A model generated the notes under the pieces. It had not been told where the DNA came from. It saw only the letters and a program-made list of their open reading frames with translations, and made no database searches. 64,000 nt of DNA, taken from assembly GCA_009741485.1 (NCBI GenBank), contig CM019238.1, forward strand, positions 15,713,947 to 15,777,946, read 5' to 3'. Positions 14,301 to 28,204 of this stretch are shown here, in pieces; position 1 is the first letter of the stretch, and each line of letters begins with the position of its first letter. The position numbers and the translations under genes were made by a program. Source of the stretch: Malurus cyaneus samueli. Its lineage: Eukaryota; Chordata; Aves; Passeriformes; Maluridae.

Positions 14301-17300
14301 TGCTGATTTGGGATTTCAGCGCTGCACAGCAGCCAAGTTTAGATGAGCAAGAGAACAAACGCTTTCAAGAGTTCCTGTTCTGCTTCACTCGCTCACTTGG
14401 AGAAAATTCAAACCAATAAAACAGAACAAAGGGGGACTTTTTTTTCCCAGGCTATGGTTTCTCTGTCTGACTGATTCCTGACCATCCTATTAAGAAATCT
14501 TCCAAGCTTACCAGCAAATGCAATAAACACTACTGCTTCAGGAATTTGTTCTACAAACTTCCTTGAAAGTTTATCAGAAGTCTCTTGAGTTGGTCAAATA
14601 CTTCCAGTTTTCTTTTATTTCACATTCTTTGGTGGGGAATTGCTCAAAAACAGTGCTGGTCCACAATGATCACTCATCACAGATTCATCTGCTTGTATTT
14701 GTGGTTTCTTGAACGCTGAGCTCACCCCTTCCCATCTATTGTTTGATATGCCCAGAGTTTTGTAGATTTATTGCCAGGATTGAGATGTCAATGGTCCTCC
14801 TCGATGGGAATTGCAGACAAATACATTAATTAATCCATTTAAATAAATTAATACCGAGCACTCAGGTGAAATTCCTCTGCAGAGTTAAACCACAGAAGAG
14901 GAGCTATTCCTATACAATCCTGGTGCAATTCCTACACAATTCCAAAGGTGCAGGCAGAGACAGAAACATCTCAGAGCCCTGGGGACAGCTCTGCATCCTC
15001 TGCCCTGTGTGTCCTTCCAAAACAGCTGCAGGAGGAATGCTGGTGCTGATGTGGCTCCAGCCACTCAAGGAAAGAGAAAACATTGCATTTCTTTAGAACG
15101 AACTGAATTGCAGTCAGAAAATCCCCCAGCTCGCTGTCACTATTTCTCAGCCTAACAATCATGGTCTTACACAAGCAGACAGGAATTTCCCTCTCTGACG
15201 CTGGCTGGAGCCCCAAGGGCCCTCCAGTACCCAGCAACTTGTGACTTTCAGCAGGTTTTCTTATTGAGGGGAACAAATCTCCTTGCTGCAGCTCCTCATC
15301 TTAAAGAGCTTTCAGGAGTTCCAGTTTCCAGGCTAAAAAGTGACATTTGACAAGTGATTCCTCAGTGAAGCATAACTGGCAGGGTTAGTCGGTCACTGTG
15401 AGCTTGTTCCCTAATTGCACAGGGGACAGGGTTTGTGCTTCCTGAATGACAAATGCCAGCCTGTCCAAGATGATCCTTTCCTTCAGGATACAGCTCTACC
15501 CTGCAGAAAGCACCAGTGACACACAGAGCCTGACACAGGGACATCTCGAGATGCTGCGTGGATTAAACCGACCTTTGTGTGTCTCAAACCCTCAGATTTG
15601 AGCTGCACCAGCCTTGGCTGAAGTTTGTGATTTAACAGTAGAAGATCATCTCCTTTCATTAAAATATATCTAAATCAAATCCATTCTTAATTCACAGACA
15701 GGAAAAATACAACCAGAAAACACTGCTTGCTCTTTGTGCACCTTGTGATCTCCACACCGGTTTTCCACATTCTCAAAAAGCACAACAATTTCAAGCACAG
15801 GATCAGAAAATAAGCTACAGGACTGAAATAAAAGACTTACCTTCATAAAAACCCACATTTAATTATCCTTATTGCGTTCTTGCTAAGTCCAGTCTTTTTG
15901 TTACATATGACATTGCAAAAGTCCTTGAATGATATCAGAGCCCAAACTTTTAGAGAAAACATATCTGAATATTTCTGCTCAGGATCAGAAAGAAAGCTAC
16001 ACAAAATAATAATAAAAAAAAATTTCATGGTTTTCAGAAAAGTTTATTCTAAATGTACCAAGGCCACCTCAATGTCAAAGCTGTTACAAACTGCTCAGGG
16101 ATTATAATACTCCTAAATTTCACAAGTAAACTGGATTACAAGAGCAGTAACCCCTTTTTTTTAACTTTGTACTTCAAGTAATAAGAGCATTATCTTCAAT
16201 CTAGTTTTGACTGGATCCCAAGCTATTTGTTATGTGAGCCTTATGAATCTGAGTCATGTATTATCAGCATTCTCCTGACCCTTATCACCCTTTTATTCTC
16301 AAGAATATTCACCAGAAATTCACAAATAATTTGGTGACATTTAGCAAACCATCTCAGCATAAGAGTGGAAGATTTTTCAGGGGATGAGTTGAAAGAAAAT
16401 GATAGCGGAAGGTTATCAAAAGAGAAAGAAAAGTGCTTTCCATAACCAAGAGTACACAAAACAATTCAGTCCAAACATCCTAAAATACTGAGATGTAAAG
16501 GTTTCATGTCAAAGGAAATTGGACAAAAGTGTCTGGATGAAATGGATGGAGAAATTGTGAGAAATAAGGTATTTCTGGGGAAGCTGATGGAGAGCAGCAA
16601 ACTAAGAAATGAGCTACTGAATCTCTGCTCCATTGGCATCCCTTTAAATAATGCTGTCCCATGCTCTCTGCTTCCACACAGGGTTAAAAATATGCTAAAA
16701 ATGGCTGAGATAAAGAGAATTGTCCCTACCTTTTCTCTCGTGTTCGTCTTGTATTAGTTCTTTATTCATTTATTCCACTTTCTCTCATGCAATCTAAAAT
16801 AAAAGCAATTCCGAGAGAAAAAGTGTTTGCTCAGAGTAAACCTTGTATCAGGAACTTGGAATGTTCAAGGGCTGGAAAGAAACAAGGAAGCCAAAACAGT
16901 GATAATTCATTTAATATGTGCTCCAGATCCTCTCCATGGTGCATTAATATGAACTTTTTAAAATTCAAGCAGTTAATTCTGTTTTTTCCTTTCTAACCTG
17001 TGTGAATCACCACCCTCTTTTGGACTAAGAAAGGAAGGCAATATTACCACAGTTTAAGGGTGAAACCCAGATTAAGTGTCATGCCACAAATCAAACAAAA
17101 ATCTTCAGAAGAGCTGCTCAACCAAAGTCTGCTGCTTTCAGCAAATGATAATTTTCTTGTGTCAGGAATTAAATTCTCACCCTGGTAGTTGAGGAGTTCC
17201 CATCAGCACAGAACTCATCCCAGCACCTGTCACCAAAGCAAATGAAGGGATTAGAGCTCAGGAAGGGGATCCCATCTGGCCCCTCATCACCATGGTTTTC

Positions 17301-19234
17301 CTGTACTGAAGATGGGACAGAGCTCCAGACTCTGCTGAAGGAGCTGAGAGGAAGGGAAAAAGCAAACAACACACGGCAGAGGAACAGAGATCCTCAGCAA
17401 ACCACACAGTAAGGTTTTGTGACAGAGACCAGGCTGGACCTTGGAGATGATGAGTGTGAAAGTCTTGGGGTGAAGACATCTCAGCATGGATTTCTAGAGA
17501 ATCACCACTTCATCCTGGCATACACTCATTAGATTGTAAACCAAGGTGGCAGAGAGCATTAATCTGTATTTCCAATATTTTTATAAATAATTTCTCATTG
17601 CTGTTCTCAGCTCTGAGCTCTGAGCTGTGCAGCTGCTGGCTCTGCTTTCCATGCCCACATTGAGACTGCAGATCCTTCACAGGGACACCCCAGCCCCATC
17701 CTCACCCTTTCAGGGGACAGGGCTGATCTCACCCCAGTGACAATCTCTCACAAATTGCAGAATAAAATGCAAGATTTGACAGGGCTCTGCTGAAGCCACC
17801 CAGGGAAGCCCTGGTCCCAGAGCACATTGCTGCACACTGCTCTGAGGCTTTTCTCTGTATAAGTGCCATAATAATACCACAGGAATTGGGATTTTACAGC
17901 CTGGGTGCAGAACTTCCTGGACACAACGGGCAAGGTGTGAAATATCAATCCTAAGAAACCCCCTCTTCAGATATTCCAAGGTATTTGTGCCTTGGAATTA
18001 AATCAAAACCAAGAGATTTTCCTGCAATATGACATCAGTCTACAGTCTACATCAGCCAAAGGGGTTAATTTTGTACTCTAAGCAAAAGTTATTTCCAAGT
18101 GTTGATTTACAGACTTTATATAAAAAGGTGACCAAAGTAAAACTTAGAACTTCAAAACTGTGATATAAGCCATGCAGATAAAATCTTGAATTCAGAAATG
18201 TTGTCTTCAAAAAATCTAAGTCTGGCCTGCAATCCTTTGCTCACGATTATGAATTATCAAGGTAAATTTTTAACACTTCACAGCAGCTTAGCAGGTGGCA
18301 GGCAAAGCAAATTTTTGTCTTTTGTAATATCCAGGCTTAAAATTTAGAGGTATTTCGCCTTACTGTTGTTATTTTTATTGCAAGTTTTGAAGGTCAGAAG
18401 AGACTATTATCTCATGTGATCTGGCTTCCTGTCTATCAGCAGCCATCAGCTGTGAGCCACATCTCCCTGTGAGGAGCTCTAAGAGGCAGCATTACAGCTC
18501 TCAGGAAAATGTCAGTGCCTGAGCTGGCAGATATGCCAGGAGCTCAAAAGTGGAAGGAACCTGATCAAGTGACGTGCCTGAGATGAACTCACAAATGCCA
18601 GATCTGCCTTGTCATTACAGGAGGAAACTACAGCTCCAATTTGTTATTAATCTGGGAAATGCTTCACTGGCCTTACTTTTCTTTAGTTGATTTTTGTGTG
18701 TGTTCAGAAACATTCAGAGTACAAGGATTTAAGTGCAGAGCAGTGTAAGATGTTTAAAGAGCACTTGCATGTTTTAACAGACACATGTGCCCACCCCAAT
18801 CCCTTAAAATTGAACATATGAACACAGGAATGCAGGAGAGCAGCACAAACCCCTTATTGTGATTACACTTTTCTCAAAAGGAAATTAAGTGAAGTTTCTT
18901 TGGTGACAAAGGAAAGCCAAACAAGAATCTCGAGTGTTTCCAGGGCAGAGCTGAGGCTCAGCACGGTGGGGACTGGCAGCTGAGCAAACAGCTGGAGCTG
19001 GGGAAAGCTGGGCTTGGCCAGATGTTCAGCATCCCTGGGCCAGATGTTCCCATCCCTGGGGCAGCAACAGCACCTGGGAATCACCAAGTGCTGGTTTTGT
19101 AGCCACAGACACCGACTGTGACCCTGCATGGGTGAGGGGAACACTCCCCAAATCCTGGGGTGACCCCAGCAGCAGAGCCCGGCTGGTGCAGCTCCCCTGG
19201 CACATCCCTGCTCCACTGCACCCATGGGCACAGC
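11394..19234. other. Noncoding DNA, no gene seen
   Basis: This is a long stretch without a supported gene. ORFs of 135 and 148 codons overlap on opposite strands at 13651-14151, but their translations show no domain and no splice-site context that would make an exon likely. There is a small duplicated pyrimidine-rich motif at 13589-13636 and a short tandem phrase around 19018-19060. Nothing else stands out. Confidence 0.65.
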
Positions 19235-19443
19235 AAGGAATAAACAATTACTGGGACCAAAATTCAATTGCCTATACTATGAAATTGCTAAAGCAGTTCT
19301 GGTAGAATTATAAATAAATCCTATATCATAATTTAACTCAGTCCACGGCCTATTCCCAGTAGATATTGTGACTTTTTTCAATCTGTTCTGGAAGCTCATG
19401 AAGTTGATACCATGAACACAGTTGGTTTTCCTGCCTCTGGTTT
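19235..19443 (+). repeat. Direct repeat copy A (209 bp)
   Basis: These 209 bases recur at 21770-21978 in the same orientation, at the same length and with three substitutions by eye, which is about 98.6% identity. The flanks diverge abruptly apart from a short shared CAGCA on the left and a short GTGCAGC on the right. I see no terminal inverted repeats, poly-A tail or clear target-site duplication, so a recent local duplication is more likely than two insertions of a known transposon. A short undescribed repeat family is the alternative. Confidence 0.85.
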
Positions 19444-20908
19444 GAGTGCAGCCAGCCTGAGCAGCATTTCCCACCTGTCAGAGAGGAAACTGCACCAGAG
19501 CCCAAGCTCACAAATGGAATTTGGGTCTCTGAAAATCCCCAATCCCAGGCTGTGCTGAACGGGGAGAGCCTGACGGGCAGAGAGGCAATCCTTGCTGCTG
19601 AGCTCATCTGCTCCAGTGTGATTTTTGGGTGGGTTTGTGCTGGGGTTTGAGTGAGGAGAGCAATCAAACTGCTCTGCTGCCATGACCACAGAGAGTTTTT
19701 GTTCTCACAATCACAGCAATACCATTTCTCTGCTCCATCTGGTGGAAGGGCCTGGGTAAAGATCAGACTGGTGTTTGGTGAACTTTCCCAGAAGTTCGTT
19801 GATCTAACAGCAGCCTCCATGGGCAGCATTAGATATTTCAAGATCAAAAACTTATTTTTAATCTAGCAATTAATTATCTCCTCGGCATACCACAAATAAC
19901 AAGCACAGCTAAAATCCTAATACCCAGGTATAATAAAACAGCCTGCCCAGATCCCTCCCTGCTCTCACAGCACAAGCTCAGCCTTTGAATTGTTTGATCC
20001 AAAGATTTAGAGACAGTGATACAGGTATTACTGGGATACATCCTCCAGCCTAATTAATGCAGATTACTGGGCCACAGCTCTTCCCTTTCCTTGGCTGTTC
20101 AGCACTCTTTAACACCAGCAAAATCAGAATTTTATCCTGCCATGAGCAGTGCAGCTTTCCCTCTCTGGAGGAGTTTGTTGGAACATCACTGGAAGTCTGA
20201 ATGGCCTCTGAAGAGAGAACAAAATACCAAAGCCAAGCGTAGGGCAGAACAGGCCAAATCCACAGCAGCGAGGAAATTTGGTCATTTAATCCTTTCTATG
20301 GTTTAACCCTTTAAATTAAACCAATTTAATATTTGGAAATGCATTCAATAATTCTCACTTCACTGAAAAAACACAAAAAATCTGGACTGTGCCACAGAGC
20401 AGGCAGCAGGACAGAGGAGCATCTGGGGTTAATACCTGACCAAAATCATGAGTGGGAGGAGGGACCTGGCAAAAGGAACCCACAAATGCAACAAGAGATG
20501 TAGGGAGGGAGAATTTGGGTGTTTATAAAAGGGACACAAACATTATTTAAAGTGCAGGTCAGTGGATGGGACTGAGGCAGGAGAATTGTCCTCCCTGTAG
20601 CAGGAATACATTTCAGATTTATTCTGATTTAGGAAAGGGCTCCATACCCAAAGTGTTTGGGACTTAGCCTGTATTTACCAGTATACTGCACCAAATATTA
20701 ATGAAGATTCTCCTCCAAGAAGTTTTTTTTATGGACAGGATGGTAAAAGAGAAGAATAGAGATTATATATGATCAAAAAAACCACAGCTGGCGCTGTTAT
20801 GAATTCAGAGTAAAAATAATCCCTTTTAGTTCTAAATAACCAAGACACCTCCATCCACCCTGCTCTGTGAACACACAAATAAAACATGCAGAACACACTC
20901 ATCAGTGG

Positions 20909-20935
20909 AAAAAAAAAAAAAAAAAAAAAAAAAAA
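20909..20935 (+). repeat. Poly-A tract (27 A)
   Basis: An uninterrupted run of 27 A followed by G and four more A. I found no retroposon body next to it, so it is listed only as a homopolymer. Confidence 0.9.
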
Positions 20936-21259
20936 GAAAAGTACTGTCTGTTCCAGGCATATAGAAGATGAAATCAGAAAAGGACTGCAAGAAATATATT
21001 GCTATGTACACCCAAAGGCAATTGTTCCAGTATATCACTTTAACACAGAAAATGTCAGCAACATCTGAAGTTTTCCTGATCACCACAGAAAGTTGCTTAA
21101 AAGATGCCCTGATATATCATAACGAAGAGTGACAGCGTCTCCATGGCTGGCAGGGGTGTGCTGAATGTTTGCTGTGTGGTTTTGAGCTGAAATATTGGAA
21201 TCCCATTTTTACCTAATCACATATTTTTCTGCTCAGATTTTTTAAAATATACCAATTTC

Positions 21260-21278
21260 TTTTTTTTTTTTTTTTTTT
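21260..21278 (+). repeat. Poly-T tract (19 T)
   Basis: An uninterrupted run of 19 T. No adjacent retroposon is recognisable on either side. Confidence 0.9.
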
Positions 21279-21769
21279 AATTTCCAGTCACTTAGCATTA
21301 TTTTGAATTCTTTTTGCTATATAATTTCCCAATGCATTTTACTATGAGGGCTGAAGACTGTGAGGCAAGAGCTTGTCAGGGTGAGACAAAAGACACGATT
21401 TTCTGAGGGAAGAACAAGGCTATCCCATTGCTAAAGCTGAGATTCCTGCCATGAAAAACAAGCTGCAGGAACTGCACATGGCCGAGTTCCTCAATAATTC
21501 TTTAAACATGTCTGTAATTCCATTACTTTAAACTTGTAGGATTCACCAAAGCATTTTAAACTTTCTTACCACCAACATTCTCAGGACCTGTAATAGCAAT
21601 TGAAGTTTTTTAGCCTTTCAGTCACTTTTATCCCATTTTATCCATGCAATTGCTGGGCTGCTGGACACAAGTACAGCACACAGTGCCCTCCTGGGAACGT
21701 CTGATGTGGGAAAGGTTCCACACACACATACCCAGTGGATACACATATTGTATTAAATTCAACAGCACA

Positions 21770-21978
21770 AAGGAATAAACAATTACTGGGACCAAAATTC
21801 AATTGCCTATACTATAAAATTGCTAAAGCAGTTCTGGTAGAATTATAAATAAATCCTATATCAGAATTTAACTCAGTCCACGGCCTATTCCCAGTAGATA
21901 TTGTGACTTTTTTCAATCTGTTCTGGAAGCTCATGAAGTTGATACCATGAACACAGTTGGTTTCCCTGCCTCTGGTTT
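21770..21978 (+). repeat. Direct repeat copy B (209 bp)
   Basis: Second member of the 209-bp pair, the same length as copy A at 19235-19443 and differing at three bases by eye. It lies about 400 bp before the CR1 insertion. Identical length with no indels argues for a recent genuine duplication, in contrast to the indel-laden copies in the 45-51 kb region. Confidence 0.85.
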
Positions 21979-22387
21979 ATTAGTGCAGCTACAGCCTTTC
22001 TGTCCCTAAATTAGAGTGGCAGGGGTGGGGTAATCCATCATGGAATGGACCATAGAATGCTATAGGTTTGTGTATACATTTCACTATCCCACACACAGAG
22101 CTGCTGAACGGGACACAGAGCAGCAGGACCCCACTGCCAGCTGTCCCAGCAGGGAGAGCTGCTGCACAGGAGCACAAGCAGCAGCAAACTCGGTGTAATG
22201 GAGCAAGGAAATGTCAGGCTGTCACAGAGGAACTGCATTTTGCATCTGTAAGAGAGCTGGAATGGAAGAGAGCAGAGTGCCAGCCTTGGAGGAGCTGAAA
22301 GGGTCAGGGATGGTGAGAGCAAACCACTGATAATAAAGTGTGGTCATTTGCCATCCTCCACTGTCCTCTGCTCTTTAAGGGAATCTG

Positions 22388-22845
22388 GAATCATCACAGG
22401 ATGGCCTGGGTTGGAAGGGACCTTAAATCCCATCCAGTGCCACCCCTGCCATGGCAGGGACACCTTTCACCATCCCCAAACCCCAGTGTCCAGCCTGGCC
22501 TTGGGCACTGCCAGGGATCCAGGGGCAGCCACAACTTCCCTGGGCACCCTGTGCCAGGGCCTTACGCCCTCACAAGGATGGATTCCTGCCCAAAATCCCA
22601 TCCATCCCTGCCCTCTGCCAGGCTGAAGCCATTCCCCCTCGTCCTGTCCCTCCATCCCTTGCCTGTCCCATTTTTTTTCACAGGCTCTTTCAGGCACTGG
22701 AAGGCCACAAAAAGGTCACCCCAAAGCTTCTCTTCTCCAGACTGAACAGTCCCAGTTCTCCCATCGTTTCCTCACAGGAAAAGTGCTCTATCCCTCTAAC
22801 CAACACAGTGACCCTCCTCTGGACTCTTTCCAACACAAAGCATTA
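22388..22845 (-). mobile_element. CR1 LINE retroposon, 5'-truncated
   Basis: The plus strand opens with the reverse complement of the bird CR1 3' tail (GGTTGGAAGGGACCTTAAAT). It continues through the standard antisense CR1 3' region: CCCATCCAGTGCCACCCC, CCAGCCTGGCCTTGGGCA, and further on CTTCTCTTCTCCAGACTGAAC. The element is therefore on the minus strand and keeps only the last ~450 bp, covering the end of the reverse-transcriptase ORF and the 3' UTR. CR1 copies are usually 5'-truncated because reverse transcription stops early. ORFs of 135 and 131 codons across it are by-products of its GC-rich composition. The sequence is close to passerine-type CR1, so this copy looks relatively young, but subfamily assignment needs a library search. 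Confidence 0.93.
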
Positions 22846-25516
22846 ATTTCCTGACTACAAGTTTTGGGAATATAAAGCTCAGTCTTGCTGAGCCAAGGAG
22901 TCTCTTAACAAAAGGAAGCTGCCTTTGACATTCTGCAGAATATCCTTCTCATCAGCCTTCCCTCTCAGCACACTCATCTCTCCCCAGCCCCACACACAAA
23001 GAATTGCTGTGTACTTGTTGGCTCACCTTGCTTTTCCTGTCCACCTTCACCATTGTTTGCCAGGGTCAAACATAATTGGGTGAGGAAGAAGCCCTTGCAG
23101 CCCCAAATGGAATTAGAAGTCAATAAGTAGCATTATTTCTATAAATTTCTATATTCTCTTACACTCCAGGAAAGAAAAAAAAAAATAGGAAACAAACTAA
23201 CATCATATTTTTAGTTCAAAATGTACGTGAGGTAGGGACATATGCTTGGAAGCCTTTTGAAAAACTTAATTAAAGCTGTTATATAAAAATATACTTGACA
23301 ACTAAATCAGCATTAAAATAGTTTCTAGGAGATAAATAATTTACAGATTTTCACAGTTAACAATCTGCTTTCTGGAAATAAACTTCACAGTTTACTATAA
23401 AATGATCAAAGAGGGATTAGGTAGCTATTCAATTTACTGGAAAAATGTTACACCATATCAATGAGATTGGGAAAACGACTAAGGAGCTGAATATGTTAGA
23501 GAAAATGTAATGAATCTAAACAGTAATAGAAATTCACTGGGTATAGAGTCATTAATGTTAATTTTATGAATATTTAAATCACCGAGGGGAACAAATTTGC
23601 TGGCACTAAAGCTGATAATGTCTAAACAGTCCAAAAGATTTAATTTCTTGAAAGTTCAACAGATCCATTTTGAACTCTGAATTTGCAGATTTTCAGCAGT
23701 GGAACTGGGGTGACACAGAATAACAACGTTCAGATTCAAATTATTGTAGCTTATTGTGAGAATTTCCATGTGCTCTCCAAATGATGCCTCAGGACACGAA
23801 AACACAACTGCCCTTATTTGATCCCTGCTCCTGATTTGATTCCAGGAGAAGAGAAACTGAGAAGTGGAGCATGTGGAGATGCTCCACGCACAGAAACACC
23901 AAATGAGATTTGTGGTAACACTGATTCCATCCTGAGACAGCTGAGCCAATTTACACTGCAGAGAATTAAGAATATTTTTCCTTTTGATTCCAGAAAACTG
24001 AGTGCTATTCTCTGAAGCACCAGATAATAACTGGAAAATAGGAATCCTCTTGGTCTTCTGCCTGGTTTATTCTTCTCCATTTTCTGCATCTTGAAAAGCA
24101 GTAACAGCAGGAGATTTGATGTGCACACAATTCAAAATATCTCCTTTACATCTTAGGTTTCAGCAGTGTTTTGGAAACTCTTTTTAATATGAGTTTTCTC
24201 TTCTTTTTGGATGTGGATCTCAACAACAATTTATCCCTTTTAATGTCACCTTTGGAAATCTATGGTTTTATCTCCAATTAACTCTAGCTTCTTTAGGAAG
24301 GATGTTATTTCTAGGTGATCATCTAAACCTCGCTTGCCATGGTAGAGGAAATTTGTTTCATGATTACGGAAGTAGAAAGGAATTTATATCAAATTTATTA
24401 ATATACTTTCGAGGTGTGCTTGGCAATCAGTCTTACTCTGAGAAAATTATTACTTTAGAATCTCAGAGGTCATAAAAAAAACCAAATTTCCAACTCCAAG
24501 CTGCAAGCTGAAAATTAAACAAGCACAGCCTGAAAATGCAGAACCAGGAAATGTTACATATTCACACCAGTGCCTGTTTAGAAATGTGTGAATTGTGAAC
24601 ATTTGAGATGATGGTTTGGGAACAGCGTGAACAGGAGCAGCCAATTCATACCCACTAATGAAAAAGGACATTCCCAAAAATGCCACTCACCTCTTCTGCT
24701 ATTTCATGCTGGACACTCCAGTGACATTTCCAGGCAATTTACGCCGTCACTCTCTGTCACCACAGCTGCCATCGTCCCTGACCCAAAAACACCACAGGAC
24801 TGAGGGCTCCGATGTCTCATCACACGTCAGAGCTTTGTAATACACTTTGCAAATGAAAGGTTGTGGAGCAGCTCTCTAATTTTGCCTGACATCGCAATTT
24901 ACGACCCTGGTTCCTTGCAGGAATGTATTTACAATTTCCATCTTCATTTTTTCCCATCATCTCTAATCACCCTTTTTCTCTCTTCCCAAAGAATCCTGCA
25001 GTATCTCCATTTACTATCATTAGTCAGCAAGCAAGAAAATTATTACTATTATTACTTCCTGAATAGAGATATTTGGAAATTGCTTTTGAAGCCTTATTTC
25101 CTGCTTTGTAAAACTTATTATAACTTAGAAACAGCAAGATACACACTGAAATTGAAATAGCACCCACTGAAGTGTGCTGCAGTGCCATGAAAGTTTCTTG
25201 TTAAACCTTTAATATTCTAAATTTATGCCACTGAAATATCTGGCTGCTTTCATTTCCCCACATCTTCTACTTGAAGACAAATGTGGGAAGAGAATAATTA
25301 GTTTCTATTGTAATGAACTGTAAAATTTATAGTAGATTATTAAATTGAGAAGCATGGAACAATATTATCATTAAGGATTTATAGGTTATGAAATTCAAAT
25401 TATATATATTTCATAAATTCTCTCTGATTTTCATCGCTATTATGACTTTACTAAATGTCCTTCCTGTTTCTTATTTCCATCTGGCATCCTCTCATAGGTT
25501 AAGGGAATCTTTCAAA
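22846..25516. other. Noncoding AT-rich DNA, no gene seen
   Basis: No supported gene. Minus-strand ORFs of about 100 codons near 23656-24128 have no domain. A small CpG-bearing patch lies at about 24740-24835, too short to call a CpG island. Confidence 0.65.
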
Positions 25517-25760
25517 CAGATTTAGGGGAGAAAAGGAGTTTTTACATAGCTCAGGAATGAGAATTTGCTCTTTTTGGTCCATCAGGATGTTCTGTGAGGT
25601 TACAGATGAGACCCACAGCTCAGAAAACAACACCTGCACAGATTTATGGAGGAAAGGAGTTTTTTCACAGCCCAGGAATGGCATTTTGCTCTTTTTGGTG
25701 TATCAGGATCTTCTGTAAGGTTTGAGGGGAAGGTCCACAGCTCAGGAACAAACCCCTGCC
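25517..25760 (+). repeat. Tandem duplication, 2 x 122 bp
   Basis: Two head-to-tail copies, 25517-25638 and 25639-25760, each begin CAGATTTA and share GGAGTTTTT, CAGGAATG, TTTGCTCTTTTTGG and CCACAGCTCAG blocks in the same order. They match at roughly 80% by eye, so the duplication is not recent. No coding potential is shared between the copies. Confidence 0.85.
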
Positions 25761-28204
25761 TTGTCTACAGCCTTGTTCACAGCCCCCTCCCCAGAATATC
25801 TGATTTACAGTAACCCCAACACGAACCTTTCAGCACAGCAAAGAGAATGATTTCATCCTGCAGAGAAAGAAACACACATTTCAGAGCACTGTGAGCTGCT
25901 CTCCAGCACCAGCCTCTAACAGGGGCATTTTAGGAGGGGAATTTTGCTGAGCCCCCTTCCCAACCCCAACCCTTCCCCACTTCTCGTGCTCCTGGAACAC
26001 AAACAGCCCAAATGGTCCCTTCCCAGCAGCTCTGAAACCTTGCAAAGAGCAGGCAGCCACTGGCATTATCTAGTGATCTCCTAAATTGCCATTTTTCTTT
26101 TTCAACTATCTCTCCTATATATCTTCTTGAGAGAAAACTACCATATGAAGTGCTTCTGAAGTAAAGAAATTCACTTCAGAGAGTTTGGAGGTGTTTTTTT
26201 TCCCTCCTATTTTTTTCTTAAACTCGTGGTTCTTACGAAAAAAAAACAGACAGTTTTGATGGAAGAGGTTGCTGCCAGCAAGAAAACAGATGCAAAATTG
26301 AGGAAAACGTGTGAAATATTGAGAAGAGTAAATCAGTGCTCAAGTGTCAGAGTCACTATTTCATTATTCAGATGCAGTAGGCTGAGCAAAAAAAAGATGA
26401 AACATGTCAAAAGTAAGAACGAGGTTAGTATTGAAGTTCACTGAGAAACCTCCGCATCCAAGGCTTCTGCTTTGTAATATTTATAATTATTCTCCCAATT
26501 CCTTGTGCTCCTCTGACTCATATCATTTTTGATCAGCATACCAAAGCTGTTTCACTGCAGTGGTTGTTTCACTGCACCTTAATTTCACCGAACTCCACGG
26601 AATTTCACCCCTGTGAAGCTAAAACTGCACTGTAATGGATCAAGCCCAACATAATTGCTCCTTTAAAAGTACAGAAAAGATAATGCTGAGAGAATGTAAC
26701 ATGTTTGGGAAAGTTGGAGGAAACTAGATTCCTTTTAGAAAAACTGGAATGCTAACTCCATTTTTTTTTCCTACAAAATGACAAAGCATTTCATTTTAAC
26801 CTCTTCATTTTTTTTTTATTTTTTTTACTGTCATTTACCCAATTCATCTTCTCATATCCAATTCCACTTTTTAAAAAACCCTTATAATGAAAATGTATAT
26901 ATATTAAAAAGCTGTTTATCTATTCAATACCCTTAACCTTCATTAGACCTGCAGAAATACCTCAAATAACCGAGTCACATTTTCAAGAAAAGCCTCAGAT
27001 TTAGCAATTTGCTGTTCCAGACCTGTTTGGGCTTCTCAGGAATATTCCTCCCTGTCCAACTTGGCCTCAAAAGGGGGATATTCCCTGTGCCTTCTGAACT
27101 TTGTGAGAGCCAGGGGAAGGATGGGATCATGGAGAGCCAGCCCAGAGATGATCTTGCTGCTTCCCAGACATCAAATCTGCTGATTATTGATTTCCACCCA
27201 CACATCTTCCTTAAATAAGTCTTCTCATGAGTGCCAAGTGCAGTAATTTGTAATTATTGTATCATTTTTCCATGTTTTGCCTGTTATTCCACCAATCCAT
27301 TGAGGGTAAATCCCATAGCACCATTTAGGAATGTCTTCTTCAACCCCAGTGGCAAAGTCTGCACCAATCAATACATTTTATCTATAAAACTAAACGAATT
27401 TCCAAATATCTGCCAAGTGCAGAGGGTGGAATGCACATCCTGAAAGTTCTTCTGACCACTTCTCCTTCTCAAATAATCCTTGGTTATCCTGAAAGATTTC
27501 CAGCCTGATAGTAATCTCTCAATCTCCCAAGGGAGCACGCTGTTTATTTCTTGTGAATTAATGGTTTAGAGCCTGTACTGTGCATTACAATTTTCCACTC
27601 CTCACTTCAGACAAAAGAGATGCATTTATCACTTCCAAGAATGATGGTTTTAAAGCAGATTTTGCAGGAAGGGGCCAATGCCATCCTAAAAGAAGCAAAA
27701 ACCAGAGCACACAGGAAGGGAGGATGAAGGCAGGCTTACAAGAAACATAAAAAAGACATTTTTGAAAAAAAAATTCTCTTTCCCCTTGATCAATTTCTTT
27801 TCTCAAGGTGCTTTTTAACAATGAGGCAGGGCAGCGTATTTGGCTCTGTCAAAACCAACATTCCCTCAATGTCACTTGGAGAAATAATGATTTTCTACAG
27901 GAGAAAATCCTGTAGAAAGGACTCGACAGATAGTCCTGCAGGTGCATTTTTCAAGGGGGACAGACAAGCCTGCAGTTTTACATCAATTTTTGGAAGACAG
28001 TTCCATACCACAAAAACCAGGAATACAGCAGTTCAGCTTAAAATTCAACCTCTTCTCCCAGGCAGGTGAAAGTAGCAAGATTGAAAGTAGAAAGTGGAGA
28101 GAAAAATAAAAAATAAGGGGGGAAAGGAGCTAGTAATGAGCAGAATCCAAGCTGGGAGGGTTTAACAGAATGGGTAACGACTGGAAAGCTGTTAGGAAAC
28201 CTTC
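25761..28204. other. Noncoding DNA, no gene seen
   Basis: No supported gene or transposon. T-rich runs lie at 26760-26770 and 26810-26827. A lysine-rich 72-codon ORF at 26226-26444 reflects A-rich DNA and matches nothing I recognise. Confidence 0.65.

Larger units (their letters stand above)
19444..21769. other. Noncoding DNA between the 209-bp repeats
   Basis: This is the 2.3-kb interval between the two direct copies. It contains a 27-base poly-A at 20909-20935 and a 19-base poly-T at 21260-21278. ORFs of up to 165 codons on the minus strand near 19350-19847 overlap copy A and have no recognisable domain. No gene is supported. Confidence 0.6.

Noticed and set aside
22338..22846. Overlapping ORFs of 92-135 codons at 22.3-22.8 kb
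   Set aside because: They lie on the antisense strand of the truncated CR1 element and are not genes.
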